DNA from: Nocardioides sp.
GTDB taxonomy: Bacteria; Actinomycetota; Actinomycetes; Propionibacteriales; Nocardioidaceae
Direction: 5' to 3'
NCBI GenBank assembly: GCA_025965125.1
Contig: JAOPXM010000083.1
Location: 1-33,625, forward strand
Length of the DNA: 33,625 bases
Part shown: positions 1 through 6,952 of the stretch, one piece after another
Layout: the number at the start of each line of letters is the position of its first letter
How positions within the stretch are numbered: the stretch's first letter is position 1
Notes under the pieces: model-generated
Database searches by the model: none
What the model was told of the DNA's origin: nothing
The model's input: the letters and a program-made list of their open reading frames with translations, nothing else
Made by a program: the position numbers and the translations under genes

Positions 1-739
1 TGGCGTAGGCCGCGACGCCCTGGACCACGGTGAGCAGCCCGGTCAGGTAGGTCATCGTGTCGGGTGCGGGCCTGATCGTGACCCGGCGGTCGTTCTCGGC
101 CCTGCGGTTGCGGCGCACGACGGCTGCGGGGTCGAGCTCGGCGGCCAGGGCACGGGCCGCGCGTTCGACGCGCGGGGAGGTCATGGCCAGCACCGGGGCT
201 TCACGTAGCTCACCGGTGGCGGTGTCCAGGGTGGTCGCGCACAGCCGCTCGTCGACCAGGCGGCGGTCCTGGAGGGTCAGCACGGCGCTCTCCCGGACCA
301 GCACGGTCGCGGTCCACTCCGAGATCGCCCCGCCGGCGAGCAGTGCCTCGGTGTGCGGCATCTGGGTCAGCGCTTTCGCGAAGCCGAGGTGCCGCGGTCC
401 CTGGGAGGTCGAGCTTCCGCGGGCGAGGGCGACCTGGTCACCGATCCCGCGGCCGCGGGATTCGGCCCGGACCCCGGCGGTGTCCTGCTGGGCCAGCTGC
501 GAACGCTCGAAGGCCACCGTGACCCGAGCCTGCGCCCCGGCAGCGGCTGCCTTGATCTGCTCCAGCAGGCGTAGCTGCTCGATGCGGGCCGCGTCAGCCG
601 CCCGCCCGGTCACCTGGTCGTCGGTGAACGTCGAGACCTGCCCCAACACGGCCTCGAGCTCCGCCGTGCGCGCCTCGACCACCGGATGCACACCCGACGC
701 GAAGAGGCCCCGCGTCGCGTGCTCGGTGGTTGCGGTCAT
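1..739 (-). CDS. DUF222 / 13E12-repeat family protein, N-terminal part (3' end beyond window)
   Basis: Translating the minus strand from ATG at 739 gives an open frame of 246 residues that runs off the left edge without a stop. It begins MTATTEHATRGLF and contains the features of the DUF222 domain: a helical N-terminal half with an Arg/Glu-rich helix (ARIEQLRLLEQIKAAA), the segment SRGRGIGDQVALAR, and the later ALAAELDPAAVVRRN motif. Family members in Nocardioides and Mycobacterium are usually 400-500 residues and end in an HNH nuclease domain, which would lie outside this window. Such genes are multicopy in these genomes and their role is unknown. No Shine-Dalgarno sequence is evident just upstream of the ATG. 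The upstream DNA (740-870) is unusually AT-rich for this window and carries an inverted repeat. Family assignment is confident; nuclease activity cannot be judged here. Confidence 0.85.
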   Translation of the reverse strand, partial: MTATTEHATRGLFASGVHPVVEARTAELEAVLGQVSTFTDDQVTGRAADAARIEQLRLLEQIKAAAAGAQARVTVAFERSQLAQQDTAGVRAESRGRGIGDQVALARGSSTSQGPRHLGFAKALTQMPHTEALLAGGAISEWTATVLVRESAVLTLQDRRLVDERLCATTLDTATGELREAPVLAMTSPRVERAARALAAELDPAAVVRRNRRAENDRRVTIRPAPDTMTYLTGLLTVVQGVAAYA

Positions 740-806
740 GGGTCAAGCAAATCACCGAGCACCGACAATCAGGAGCCCAGCAGGGCCTTGTCCACAAAGG
801 AGTCAG

Positions 807-827
807 AAAGAATTTGAGGAATTCTTT
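807..827. promoter_or_regulatory. 8-bp inverted repeat in AT-rich region upstream of the DUF222 gene
   Basis: AAAGAATT (807-814) and AATTCTTT (820-827) form a perfect inverted repeat around a 5-nt spacer, inside the most AT-rich stretch of the window (about 800-865). It lies about 70 bp upstream of the DUF222 start and is plausibly an operator or part of its promoter. No convincing -35/-10 pair could be assigned. Confidence 0.35.
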
Positions 828-882
828 TGGCAGCAACCACACCATCCAAAAATTTCCTGTGAAGACGCCCTGCCGATGGCTC

Positions 883-934
883 ACCGGGTTTCCAGACGGT
901 TGCCAGCGCAACCTCGAACCAGCGAGAACCCGGT
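883..934 (-). terminator. Nested inverted repeat at the end of the kinase gene
   Basis: An outer repeat ACCGGGTT (883-890) / AACCCGGT (927-934) encloses an inner hairpin GGTTGC (898-903) / GCAACC (908-913) with a CAGC loop. The outer arm touches the kinase stop codon (934-936). Position immediately after a gene suggests a terminator or 3' RNA stabiliser. There is no U-tract, as is common in high-GC actinobacteria. Confidence 0.5.
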
Positions 935-2979
935 CAGACGAGGTAGAGCGTGATCGTCGAGCCCTTGGGCACCATGCTGCCGCGCCCTGGGTCGGTGCTG
1001 AACACGTAGCCCAGGCCGAGGTAGCCGGACGCGTGGTCCACCCTCACCTTGAACCCGAGTCCTTCGAGCTCCGCAGTCGCGTCGTCGACACCATGGGCCA
1101 GGACGTTGGGGACCTCGACGAGCTCAGGACCCCGGGACACCACGAACGTGACGGTCTCACCGGCGAACAGAAAGCCGCCCCGCGGCGACTGGGAGATGAC
1201 GGCACCCTCGGGAACGGTGTCGGAGTAGTCCTGCTGGCTGTCCTCGACGACGAGTCCGCGCGCCTCGAGCTGCTGCTTCGCGTCGGCCGCGTCCTTGCCG
1301 ACCCAGTTGCCGATCCTGATCGGCTGCGGCCCCTTGCTGACGATGAGGTCGACGGCTGCGCTCGGGCGCAACGTCGTACCGACCTTCGGGTCGCTGGCGA
1401 TGACCCTGCCCTCGGCCACCGTCTCGGACCACCGCGTGCTGGTCGTGCCGACACTGAGGTGGAGGTCGCGCAGCTTCTGCGCGGCCGCGTCCTGGGTGAG
1501 GCCGTGCAGCTTCGGGACGTCGTAGCGCTCCTTGCCGAGCGACACGGTCAGGGTGACGGTTTCTCCGTCGAGGATCTTGGCGCCGGGACCGGGGTCTGTG
1601 GAGATGACCTTGCCGGTGCCGACGGTCTCGGAGTAGGCCGCGTCGCCGATCTTCACATCGAGTCCGGCATCGGTGAGCTTCGAGGTCGCCGCCGCCTGGG
1701 TCAGGCCGATGACGCCCGGGGTGGCGGTGTAGCGCGCATAGCCGAACCACCAGGCTCCCGCGCCGGCGGTCGCGGCGATCAACAGGGCCACGACGAGCAG
1801 GATCGGGCCGCGCTTCGAGCGCCGTGGCCGGCGGGGTCCCTGCTGTCGTGGTGCTGGGGCCGCAGGTGGAGGGGGTCGGCGCTGGGAGTCGGGGCGCGGG
1901 TCGTACGTCGGGATCGCGGTGGTCCGCTCCGCATGGGCGGGCGAGTCGGCAGCGGGCGCGAGCAGCGCTGCCATCTCGGCCGCGTCCCAGGGGTCGGCGG
2001 CGGTGTCCCCGGGCCGCGACGGGGTCTCGGGCACGGGCATGGGAGCCAGATCGGCGGTGAGCTCCGGGTCCACGCGCACGCCCTCGGCCAGCGCCTGGTT
2101 GACCCGGTGCAGCTGGTGGAGCAGTACCGCGGCGTCGGCGGGCCGCTGACCGCGGTCCCGGGCAGTGGCTCGCGCGACGAGTGCATCGACGTACGCCGGG
2201 ATCTCTGGGACCAGGCGTGACGGCGGTGGCACGTCCTCGTGGACGTGCTTGTAGGCGACCTGGATCGGGGACTCACCCTCATGTGGCTTGGTCCCGGTGA
2301 GCAGCTCGTAGAGGACGACGCCCACGGCGTACACGTCGGCGCGCGCGTCGGCGCGTCCGTCGACGACGAGCTCGGGGGCGAGGTAGGAGACGGTGCCGAT
2401 CAGCACGCCACCGGTGGCGGTGTGCTGGGTGTCGGTGCTGATCGCCTTGGCGAGCCCGAAGTCCGCGACCTTGACCCGGCCATCGTCCGCGATGAGCACG
2501 TTCTCGGGCTTCACGTCCCGGTGGATCAGCCCGGCCCGGTGCGCGGCCGCCAGGGCCGAGACCACTGGTTCGAGAAGGGCCAGCGCCCGCGCCGGCATCA
2601 TCGGGCTCTCCTTGCGGATCACGTCGCGGAGCGTGTGGCCCTCGACGAGCTCCATGGCGAGGAAGACGATGCCGTCATCGTCGCCCTGGTCGAAGACCGC
2701 GACCACGTTGGGGTGCGAGAGCCGGGCAGCGGAGCGGGCCTCGCGCACGAACCGGGCCGCGAACTCGTCGTCGTCGCCGAGACCGGCGTGCATGATCTTG
2801 ACCGCGACGGTGCGGTCGAGCCGGATGTCGGTGGCTTCGTAGACGCTGGCCATGCCACCGCGGGCGATGCGTGCCCCGACGCGGTAGCGGCCGTCCAGGA
2901 GACGACCGATCACGGGGTCGCCGGGAGGCGCGGCGGCTGCCGCGCGGGCATGCCCGTCTGCCTGCCGGTCCGAATCCAC
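934..2979 (-). CDS. Membrane Ser/Thr protein kinase with four PASTA domains (pknL-type locus)
   Basis: A 681-residue Hanks-type kinase. Residues 32-300 hold the catalytic domain: glycine-rich loop GGMASVY (41-47), catalytic Lys61, HRD at 153-155 with KPEN following, and DFG at 173-175. A single membrane segment lies near 391-416, followed by four extracellular PASTA repeats (about 417-482, 483-550, 551-617, 618-681). PASTA kinases sense peptidoglycan fragments or lipid II and tune cell-wall synthesis and division. The GTG at 2979 is chosen because GGAGGG precedes it by 5 nt; the frame stays open upstream but would run into the divergent gene. The neighbour at 3122 belongs to the Rv2175c family, whose mycobacterial member is a substrate of PknL, so the locus corresponds to pknL. 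M. tuberculosis PknL lacks PASTA domains, so this protein combines the pknL position with a PknB-like architecture. Confidence 0.93.
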   Translation of the reverse strand: MDSDRQADGHARAAAAAPPGDPVIGRLLDGRYRVGARIARGGMASVYEATDIRLDRTVAVKIMHAGLGDDDEFAARFVREARSAARLSHPNVVAVFDQGDDDGIVFLAMELVEGHTLRDVIRKESPMMPARALALLEPVVSALAAAHRAGLIHRDVKPENVLIADDGRVKVADFGLAKAISTDTQHTATGGVLIGTVSYLAPELVVDGRADARADVYAVGVVLYELLTGTKPHEGESPIQVAYKHVHEDVPPPSRLVPEIPAYVDALVARATARDRGQRPADAAVLLHQLHRVNQALAEGVRVDPELTADLAPMPVPETPSRPGDTAADPWDAAEMAALLAPAADSPAHAERTTAIPTYDPRPDSQRRPPPPAAPAPRQQGPRRPRRSKRGPILLVVALLIAATAGAGAWWFGYARYTATPGVIGLTQAAATSKLTDAGLDVKIGDAAYSETVGTGKVISTDPGPGAKILDGETVTLTVSLGKERYDVPKLHGLTQDAAAQKLRDLHLSVGTTSTRWSETVAEGRVIASDPKVGTTLRPSAAVDLIVSKGPQPIRIGNWVGKDAADAKQQLEARGLVVEDSQQDYSDTVPEGAVISQSPRGGFLFAGETVTFVVSRGPELVEVPNVLAHGVDDATAELEGLGFKVRVDHASGYLGLGYVFSTDPGRGSMVPKGSTITLYLV

Positions 2980-3121
2980 AGCGACCCTCCTGCTGCCGGA
3001 CGGGGAAGGGTCCGACGCGCCAATCGTACGGACGGCCGGGAGTTCCGGCGCGCTCAGCCGCTTCCGGCGTGGCGCGGCCCGCGGTTTTCCCAGGCTCCCG
3101 GCCGGGTGGAAGAGTGGAGCC

Positions 3122-3481
3122 ATGAGCGAAGACACCGACCTCGCGGCGCTGGTGCCCGAGTGGGTCGACTGGGCCGAAGCCGCCAGCCAGCTCGGCGTCA
3201 CCGTGGCCAAGGTGCGCACGATGATCCGGGACCACGAGCTCGCCGCCGCCGTGCCGCGGCCCGGCGAGGGCCAGCAGGTGCCGGCCGCCTTCATCCAGGA
3301 CGGACTCCCCGTCAAGGGCCTGCCGGGTCTGCTGACGATCCTGCACGACGGTCACTTCGACGACCGTGAGTGCATCGCGTGGCTGTTCACCGACGACGAC
3401 CTGCCCGGACGACCGATCGATGCTCTCCGCGAGAACCGCGGCTCGGAGGTCAAGCGGCGAGCCCAGGCGATGAGTCTCTGA
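3122..3481 (+). CDS. Rv2175c-family winged-helix DNA-binding protein
   Basis: A 119-residue protein with an N-terminal helix-turn-helix (about residues 14-45, WAEAASQLGVTVAKVRTMI) and the family-specific segment GLPGLLTILHDG followed by the tail EVKRRAQAMSL. The same C-terminal features occur in M. tuberculosis Rv2175c, a DNA-binding protein phosphorylated on an N-terminal threonine by PknL. Here the N-terminus is shorter; Thr5 is the only threonine before the HTH and is a candidate phosphosite by inference. The start ATG is preceded by GTGGAG with short spacing. It is divergent from the kinase (142 bp between starts), as expected for a kinase-substrate pair. It ends inside a hairpin shared with the convergent polyprenyl synthase gene. 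Targets on DNA are unknown. Confidence 0.88.
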   Translation: MSEDTDLAALVPEWVDWAEAASQLGVTVAKVRTMIRDHELAAAVPRPGEGQQVPAAFIQDGLPVKGLPGLLTILHDGHFDDRECIAWLFTDDDLPGRPIDALRENRGSEVKRRAQAMSL

Positions 3482-3496
3482 GGCTGCCGCTCAGAG
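3476..3496. terminator. Bidirectional terminator hairpin containing both stop codons
   Basis: CTCTGAG (3476-3482) and CTCAGAG (3490-3496) form a perfect 7-bp stem around a 7-nt loop. The stop of the Rv2175c-family gene (3479-3481) and the stop of the convergent polyprenyl synthase gene (3491-3493 on the minus strand) lie symmetrically in the two arms, so the same hairpin forms at the end of both transcripts. Confidence 0.6.
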
Positions 3497-4567
3497 CACC
3501 CGCTGGGTGGCGGCCGACGCCAGGCCACGCAGCACCTCGCGGGCGGCAGCGTCGAGCTCGGCCCTGTCCAGTGCAGCAACGGCCAACGAGACCAGCTCTC
3601 CGATCACCGCCTCGACCTGTTCCGGGGCGCCGGACTCGTCGATGATGCCGCGCAGCTTCTCGACCTCTGCGACCGAGAGCGGACGTCCGAGCGACCGGTC
3701 GAGAAGGGCGGCGCCCTCGGGTGTCGCAGCGTCCAGGGCGAGGGCGACCAGCACCGTGCGCTTGCCCTCGATCAGGTCGTCGCCGGCCGGCTTGCCGGTC
3801 GTCTTCGGGTCGCCGAAGACCCCGAGCAGGTCGTCGCGCAGCTGGAACGCCTCACCGAGGGGGAGACCGAACGCCGAGAGCTCGGCGATCGTCTGCGGGG
3901 ACGCGCCGGCAAGAGCGGCTCCAATGTGCAGTGGACGCTCGACGGAGTACTTCGCGGACTTGTACCTCAGCACGGTCATCGCGGTCTCGACGTCGGCGCG
4001 GCCCCGAGCCTGGACCGACACGTCGAGGAACTGGCCGGTGATCACCTCCGAGCGGCAGAGGTCGAAGACATCGAGCGCCGGGGCCACCTGTTCGAGCGGC
4101 AGGCCGCAGTGGCGAAGCAGCTCGTCGGCCCAGCTGAGGAGCAGGTCTCCCAGCAGGATTGCTGCGGCGGCGCCGTACTGCTCGGGATCGCCGCGCCAGC
4201 CGGCCGCGCGGTGCTCGTCGGCGAGCTTGCGGTGCGTCGCGGGTCGGCCACGTCTGGTGTCGGAGGCGTCCATGTAGTCGTCGTGGACCAGCGCGCTGGC
4301 GTGCAGCAGCTCGAGGGCGGCGCAGGCGCGAAGCACCGCAGGCTCGTCCGCGGGTTCGGGGGAGACGGCGTGGTGTCCCCAGTAGCAGAACGCCGCGCGG
4401 AAGCGTTTTCCCCCGGACACTGCGGCGACCGCCTCGCCCAGCAGCCGGGCCGCATCGTGGCCCAGCGGCGCGAGCCGTGCGGACTGCCCGCGGAGGAACT
4501 CGTCGAGGCTGGTCTGCACGCGGGCGCGGAACTCGACGTCGTCCCATCCGACTCCGCTGCCCGTCAC
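3491..4567 (-). CDS. idsA2: Polyprenyl diphosphate synthase (GGPP/FPP synthase type)
   Basis: A 358-residue trans-prenyltransferase that condenses isopentenyl diphosphate onto an allylic diphosphate in the cytosol. Diagnostic motifs: GGKRFR (52-57), first Asp-rich motif DDYMD (96-100), the RRGRP after it, GQFLD (178-182), and second Asp-rich motif DDLLGVFGD (245-253) followed by GKPAGDDLIEGKRT. Small residues (Ala, Ser, Leu) just before the first Asp-rich motif allow medium chain lengths, so geranylgeranyl diphosphate is the likely product, but this cannot be fixed by eye. The frame is open further upstream, but GTG 4567 gives the family-typical N-terminus and sits 7 nt after a TAGATT -10 element, indicating a leaderless start. 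Position next to the Rv2175c-family gene and metF matches M. tuberculosis idsA2 (Rv2173). A phytoene-desaturase-like gene lies 1 kb away, so a link to carotenoid-type lipids is possible. Confidence 0.9.
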   Translation of the reverse strand: MTGSGVGWDDVEFRARVQTSLDEFLRGQSARLAPLGHDAARLLGEAVAAVSGGKRFRAAFCYWGHHAVSPEPADEPAVLRACAALELLHASALVHDDYMDASDTRRGRPATHRKLADEHRAAGWRGDPEQYGAAAAILLGDLLLSWADELLRHCGLPLEQVAPALDVFDLCRSEVITGQFLDVSVQARGRADVETAMTVLRYKSAKYSVERPLHIGAALAGASPQTIAELSAFGLPLGEAFQLRDDLLGVFGDPKTTGKPAGDDLIEGKRTVLVALALDAATPEGAALLDRSLGRPLSVAEVEKLRGIIDESGAPEQVEAVIGELVSLAVAALDRAELDAAAREVLRGLASAATQRVL

Positions 4568-4574
4568 GCCGCTG

Positions 4575-4624
4575 AATCTACTGAGTGGACGATTGCAGGT
4601 TCGGGTGCCCCCCACTCCTACACT
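4575..4624. promoter_or_regulatory. Divergent leaderless promoters for the prenyl synthase gene and metF
   Basis: On the minus strand TAGATT (4575-4580) lies 7 nt before GTG 4567. On the plus strand TACACT (4619-4624) lies 7 nt before ATG 4632. Neither start has a Shine-Dalgarno sequence. A TTGCAG (4593-4598) could act as a -35 for metF, but the 20-nt spacer is long. Only 64 bp separate the two start codons. Confidence 0.6.
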
Positions 4625-4631
4625 TCCGCCC

Positions 4632-5522
4632 ATGGCGACGGATCGCGGACGCAGCATGGCCGAGCTGATCGGACGGGGCGAGCGCTCCTTCTCGTTCGAG
4701 TTCTTCCCCCCGAAGGACGAGGCCGGGGAGGAGCAGCTGTGGCGCGCCATCAGCGCGCTGGAGCCCTACCGCCCGACGTTCGTCTCGGTGACGTACGGCG
4801 CCGGCGGCTCCACCCGCGACACCACGGTGCGGGTCACCAGCCGGATCGCCCGCGAGACGTCGATGACGCCGATGGCCCACCTCACCTGCGTGGGGCACAC
4901 CCGCGAGGAGATCGAGGCGATCCTCGACACCTACACCGAGGCCGGCATCCGCCACATCATGGCCCTGCGCGGTGACCCGAGCGGTGGCCCACGTGCGGAG
5001 TGGGAGGCCACTCCCGGCGGCTTCACCTACGCCTCCGAGCTGGTCGAGCTCGTGCACTCGCGCGGCGACTTCCGGATCGGTGTCGCCGCCTTCCCCGAGG
5101 GCCACCCGTCGGCGGCGTCCCTCGACCACGACGCCGACGTGCTCGTCGCCAAGGCAGAGGCCGGTGCCGAGTTCGCGGTGACCCAGATGTTCTTCCGGGC
5201 GTCGGACTACTTCGGCCTCGTCGAGCGGGTGCGCGACCGCGGCGTCGACCTGCCGATCCTGCCCGGCATCATGCCGATCCTCAACCTCAGCGCGATCCGC
5301 CGCCAGGGTGAGCTGATCGGTGCCGACGTGCCGGTCGAGATCGTGGAGCGGATCTCGAAGTACGACGGCGACAAGGCCGCTGTCCGTGCCGAGGGCATCG
5401 CCGTGGCAGCCGAGCTCTGCGAGGAGCTCCTCGACGGTGGAGCACCTGGCCTGCACTTCTACACGCTGAACTTCTCCAAGGCGACGCTGGAGATCTTCGC
5501 TGCACTGAACATCACGGTCTGA
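4632..5522 (+). CDS. metF: Methylenetetrahydrofolate reductase
   Basis: A 296-residue flavoprotein that reduces 5,10-methylene-THF to 5-methyl-THF, the methyl donor for methionine synthesis. Family features: FSFEFFPPK near the N-terminus with the catalytic Glu, VSVTYGAGGSTRD, HLTCVGHT, IRHIMALRGDP, FRIGVAAFPEGHP, the flavin/folate-binding GAEFAVTQMFF, and PILPGIMPI. The length equals that of bacterial MetF. An ATG 13 codons upstream is in frame, but ATG 4632 (MATDRGRSM) is preferred because a -10 element lies 7 nt before it and the family N-terminus starts there. No riboswitch is possible on a leaderless mRNA. M. tuberculosis has a MetF-like gene (Rv2172c) in the same place, next to idsA2. 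Confidence 0.95.
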   Translation: MATDRGRSMAELIGRGERSFSFEFFPPKDEAGEEQLWRAISALEPYRPTFVSVTYGAGGSTRDTTVRVTSRIARETSMTPMAHLTCVGHTREEIEAILDTYTEAGIRHIMALRGDPSGGPRAEWEATPGGFTYASELVELVHSRGDFRIGVAAFPEGHPSAASLDHDADVLVAKAEAGAEFAVTQMFFRASDYFGLVERVRDRGVDLPILPGIMPILNLSAIRRQGELIGADVPVEIVERISKYDGDKAAVRAEGIAVAAELCEELLDGGAPGLHFYTLNFSKATLEIFAALNITV

Positions 5523-5621
5523 TCGTGCGCACACCTCGTCGTCACGGACCCGTCCCAGGCGCAGGCCGAGGCCCGCGAGCTCGCCTTCCTCGACGCCCGG
5601 TCCCGCGCCGAGCACCTGGCT

Positions 5622-5645
5622 CTCAGGCCGGCCCGATCACCTGAG
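5622..5645. terminator. Weak inverted repeat at the metF / oxidoreductase convergence
   Basis: CTCAGG (5622-5627) and CCTGAG (5640-5645) pair across a 12-nt loop and span the stop of the convergent FAD oxidoreductase gene (5623-5625). The stem is short, so this is a weak terminator candidate. Confidence 0.25.
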
Positions 5646-6924
5646 CGACGAGTGCCGCGGAGAGGCCGACGAACGGCAGCCCCGAGCCCGGCGTCGCGTG
5701 CGCACCGGCGGCGTACACCCCCGCGATGGGTGTCGTCGGTCCGAGCCGGTTCCGCACCGTGGCGCGACCCTGCCACAGCACCCCGAGCGGCGAGCCGCCC
5801 CACCGCTCGACGAGATCGCGCGGGCTGAGGTCGATGCGCGTCACGACGTTCGGGCGTACGTCGATCCGGTGTCGCGCCATCGCGCGGGTGATGTCCTCGG
5901 CCAACCGTCCGCGCCCGAGCACGGTCCAGGCGGAGCAACCCTCCGGCGCTGTGCCGCCCGTGCGGATGGTCAGCACCGGGTCGCCGTGCAGCACCACCTC
6001 GCGTGCCAGGTCGGGCACGTCGCCCTCGAGCCCGAGGTGGCACACGACCGGCGGGATCGCCGGCATGGTGCGCGCGACGAACGGCGCCAGCGTCGGCAAC
6101 CGGCGCGGGTCGACCGCACACACGACGACGTCGGCGTCGATCGCGCCGCGCTCGAGCGCCACGGCCACGACACGTCCCTCCCGCACCACCAGGTCGCGGG
6201 CCGGGGTGCCGGTCAGCACGGTGACGCCCCGGGTGGCCAGGCGCTGGCCGAGCGCCGTACCCAGCAAGGCCATGCCTCCAGGGACCGTCCAGGCGCCGAA
6301 GCGCTGCTCGAGGTAGGCGACCACGCCGGTCCAGGCCGGCACGTTGCGCAGGTCGTGCCCGTCGGCGACGAATGGGTGCCCGGCGATCTCGCGCAGCCGG
6401 TCATCGCGGAAGGTCCGCTTCAGCCGCTTGTGCAGGACCTCGCGGCTGTCGAGGATGGACGCCAGCTCGCGAGGCAGGTGGTCGGGGTCCCACGGTTGCT
6501 CGAGGTAGCCGCGGCGCAGCACCTCCCAGACGTCGGCGTACGACGCCACGTGGTCGACCCAGACCTGGCCCAGGCCCGGCTCCATCGCGTCGAAGGCCTC
6601 GAGCTGGGCCGCGCGTGAACCCCCCGGCACCGCGACGCGGGTGTCGTCCTCGAAGCGGTGCTCGCGGATCATCTCGAGCGGCTCGAGCTCCAGCTCCTTC
6701 TCGACCGGCCGACCGGACTTGCGGAACAGGTCGCGGATGACCGCAGGGAGCAGGGTGTACGTCGGTCCCGCGTCCCACGCGAAGCCGTCCTCGGACTCCG
6801 TCGACATGGCACCGCCGAGCGTCTCCGACGCCTCCAGCAGCGTGACGTCGTGGCCGAGCTTGGCCAGCCGGGCGGCCGACGCGAGGCCGCCGAAGCCGCC
6901 CCCCACCACCGCGACCCGTGCCAT
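5623..6924 (-). CDS. FAD-dependent oxidoreductase, phytoene desaturase (CrtI)-like
   Basis: A 433-residue protein with an N-terminal Rossmann dinucleotide-binding motif, VVGGGFGGLASAARLAK, followed by VTLLEASETLGG, and a C-terminal FAD-contact segment GVYAAGAHATPGSGLP, the arrangement of the amine-oxidase/phytoene-desaturase superfamily. True CrtI proteins are about 490-520 residues, so this shorter member probably acts on a different substrate; no hydrophobic tail is seen. The start ATG 6924 has the TAGGGT element 7 nt upstream, and AGGG within it could also serve as a ribosome site. It follows the ATP-grasp gene by 28 nt on the same strand, so the two are probably co-expressed. The family is certain, the substrate is not; the nearby prenyl synthase makes an isoprenoid substrate a reasonable inference only. 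Confidence 0.82.
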   Translation of the reverse strand: MARVAVVGGGFGGLASAARLAKLGHDVTLLEASETLGGAMSTESEDGFAWDAGPTYTLLPAVIRDLFRKSGRPVEKELELEPLEMIREHRFEDDTRVAVPGGSRAAQLEAFDAMEPGLGQVWVDHVASYADVWEVLRRGYLEQPWDPDHLPRELASILDSREVLHKRLKRTFRDDRLREIAGHPFVADGHDLRNVPAWTGVVAYLEQRFGAWTVPGGMALLGTALGQRLATRGVTVLTGTPARDLVVREGRVVAVALERGAIDADVVVCAVDPRRLPTLAPFVARTMPAIPPVVCHLGLEGDVPDLAREVVLHGDPVLTIRTGGTAPEGCSAWTVLGRGRLAEDITRAMARHRIDVRPNVVTRIDLSPRDLVERWGGSPLGVLWQGRATVRNRLGPTTPIAGVYAAGAHATPGSGLPFVGLSAALVAQVIGPA

Positions 6925-6931
6925 GGCGTGC

Positions 6932-6937
6932 ACCCTA
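6932..6937 (-). promoter_or_regulatory. -10 element of a leaderless start (FAD oxidoreductase)
   Basis: TAGGGT on the minus strand lies exactly 7 nt before ATG 6924, within the 28-nt gap after the upstream gene. It suggests an internal promoter giving a leaderless mRNA. Confidence 0.45.
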
Positions 6938-6952
6938 CGGGTGGCCCGGGGC

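Noticed and set aside
57..953. Plus-strand open frame of 298 residues at the left edge
   Set aside because: It covers the DUF222 gene in antisense; Ser/Arg-rich translation without motifs.
4593..4631. Riboswitch or leader for metF
   Set aside because: The -10 element lies 7 nt before the start codon, leaving no 5' leader; no structured element seen.
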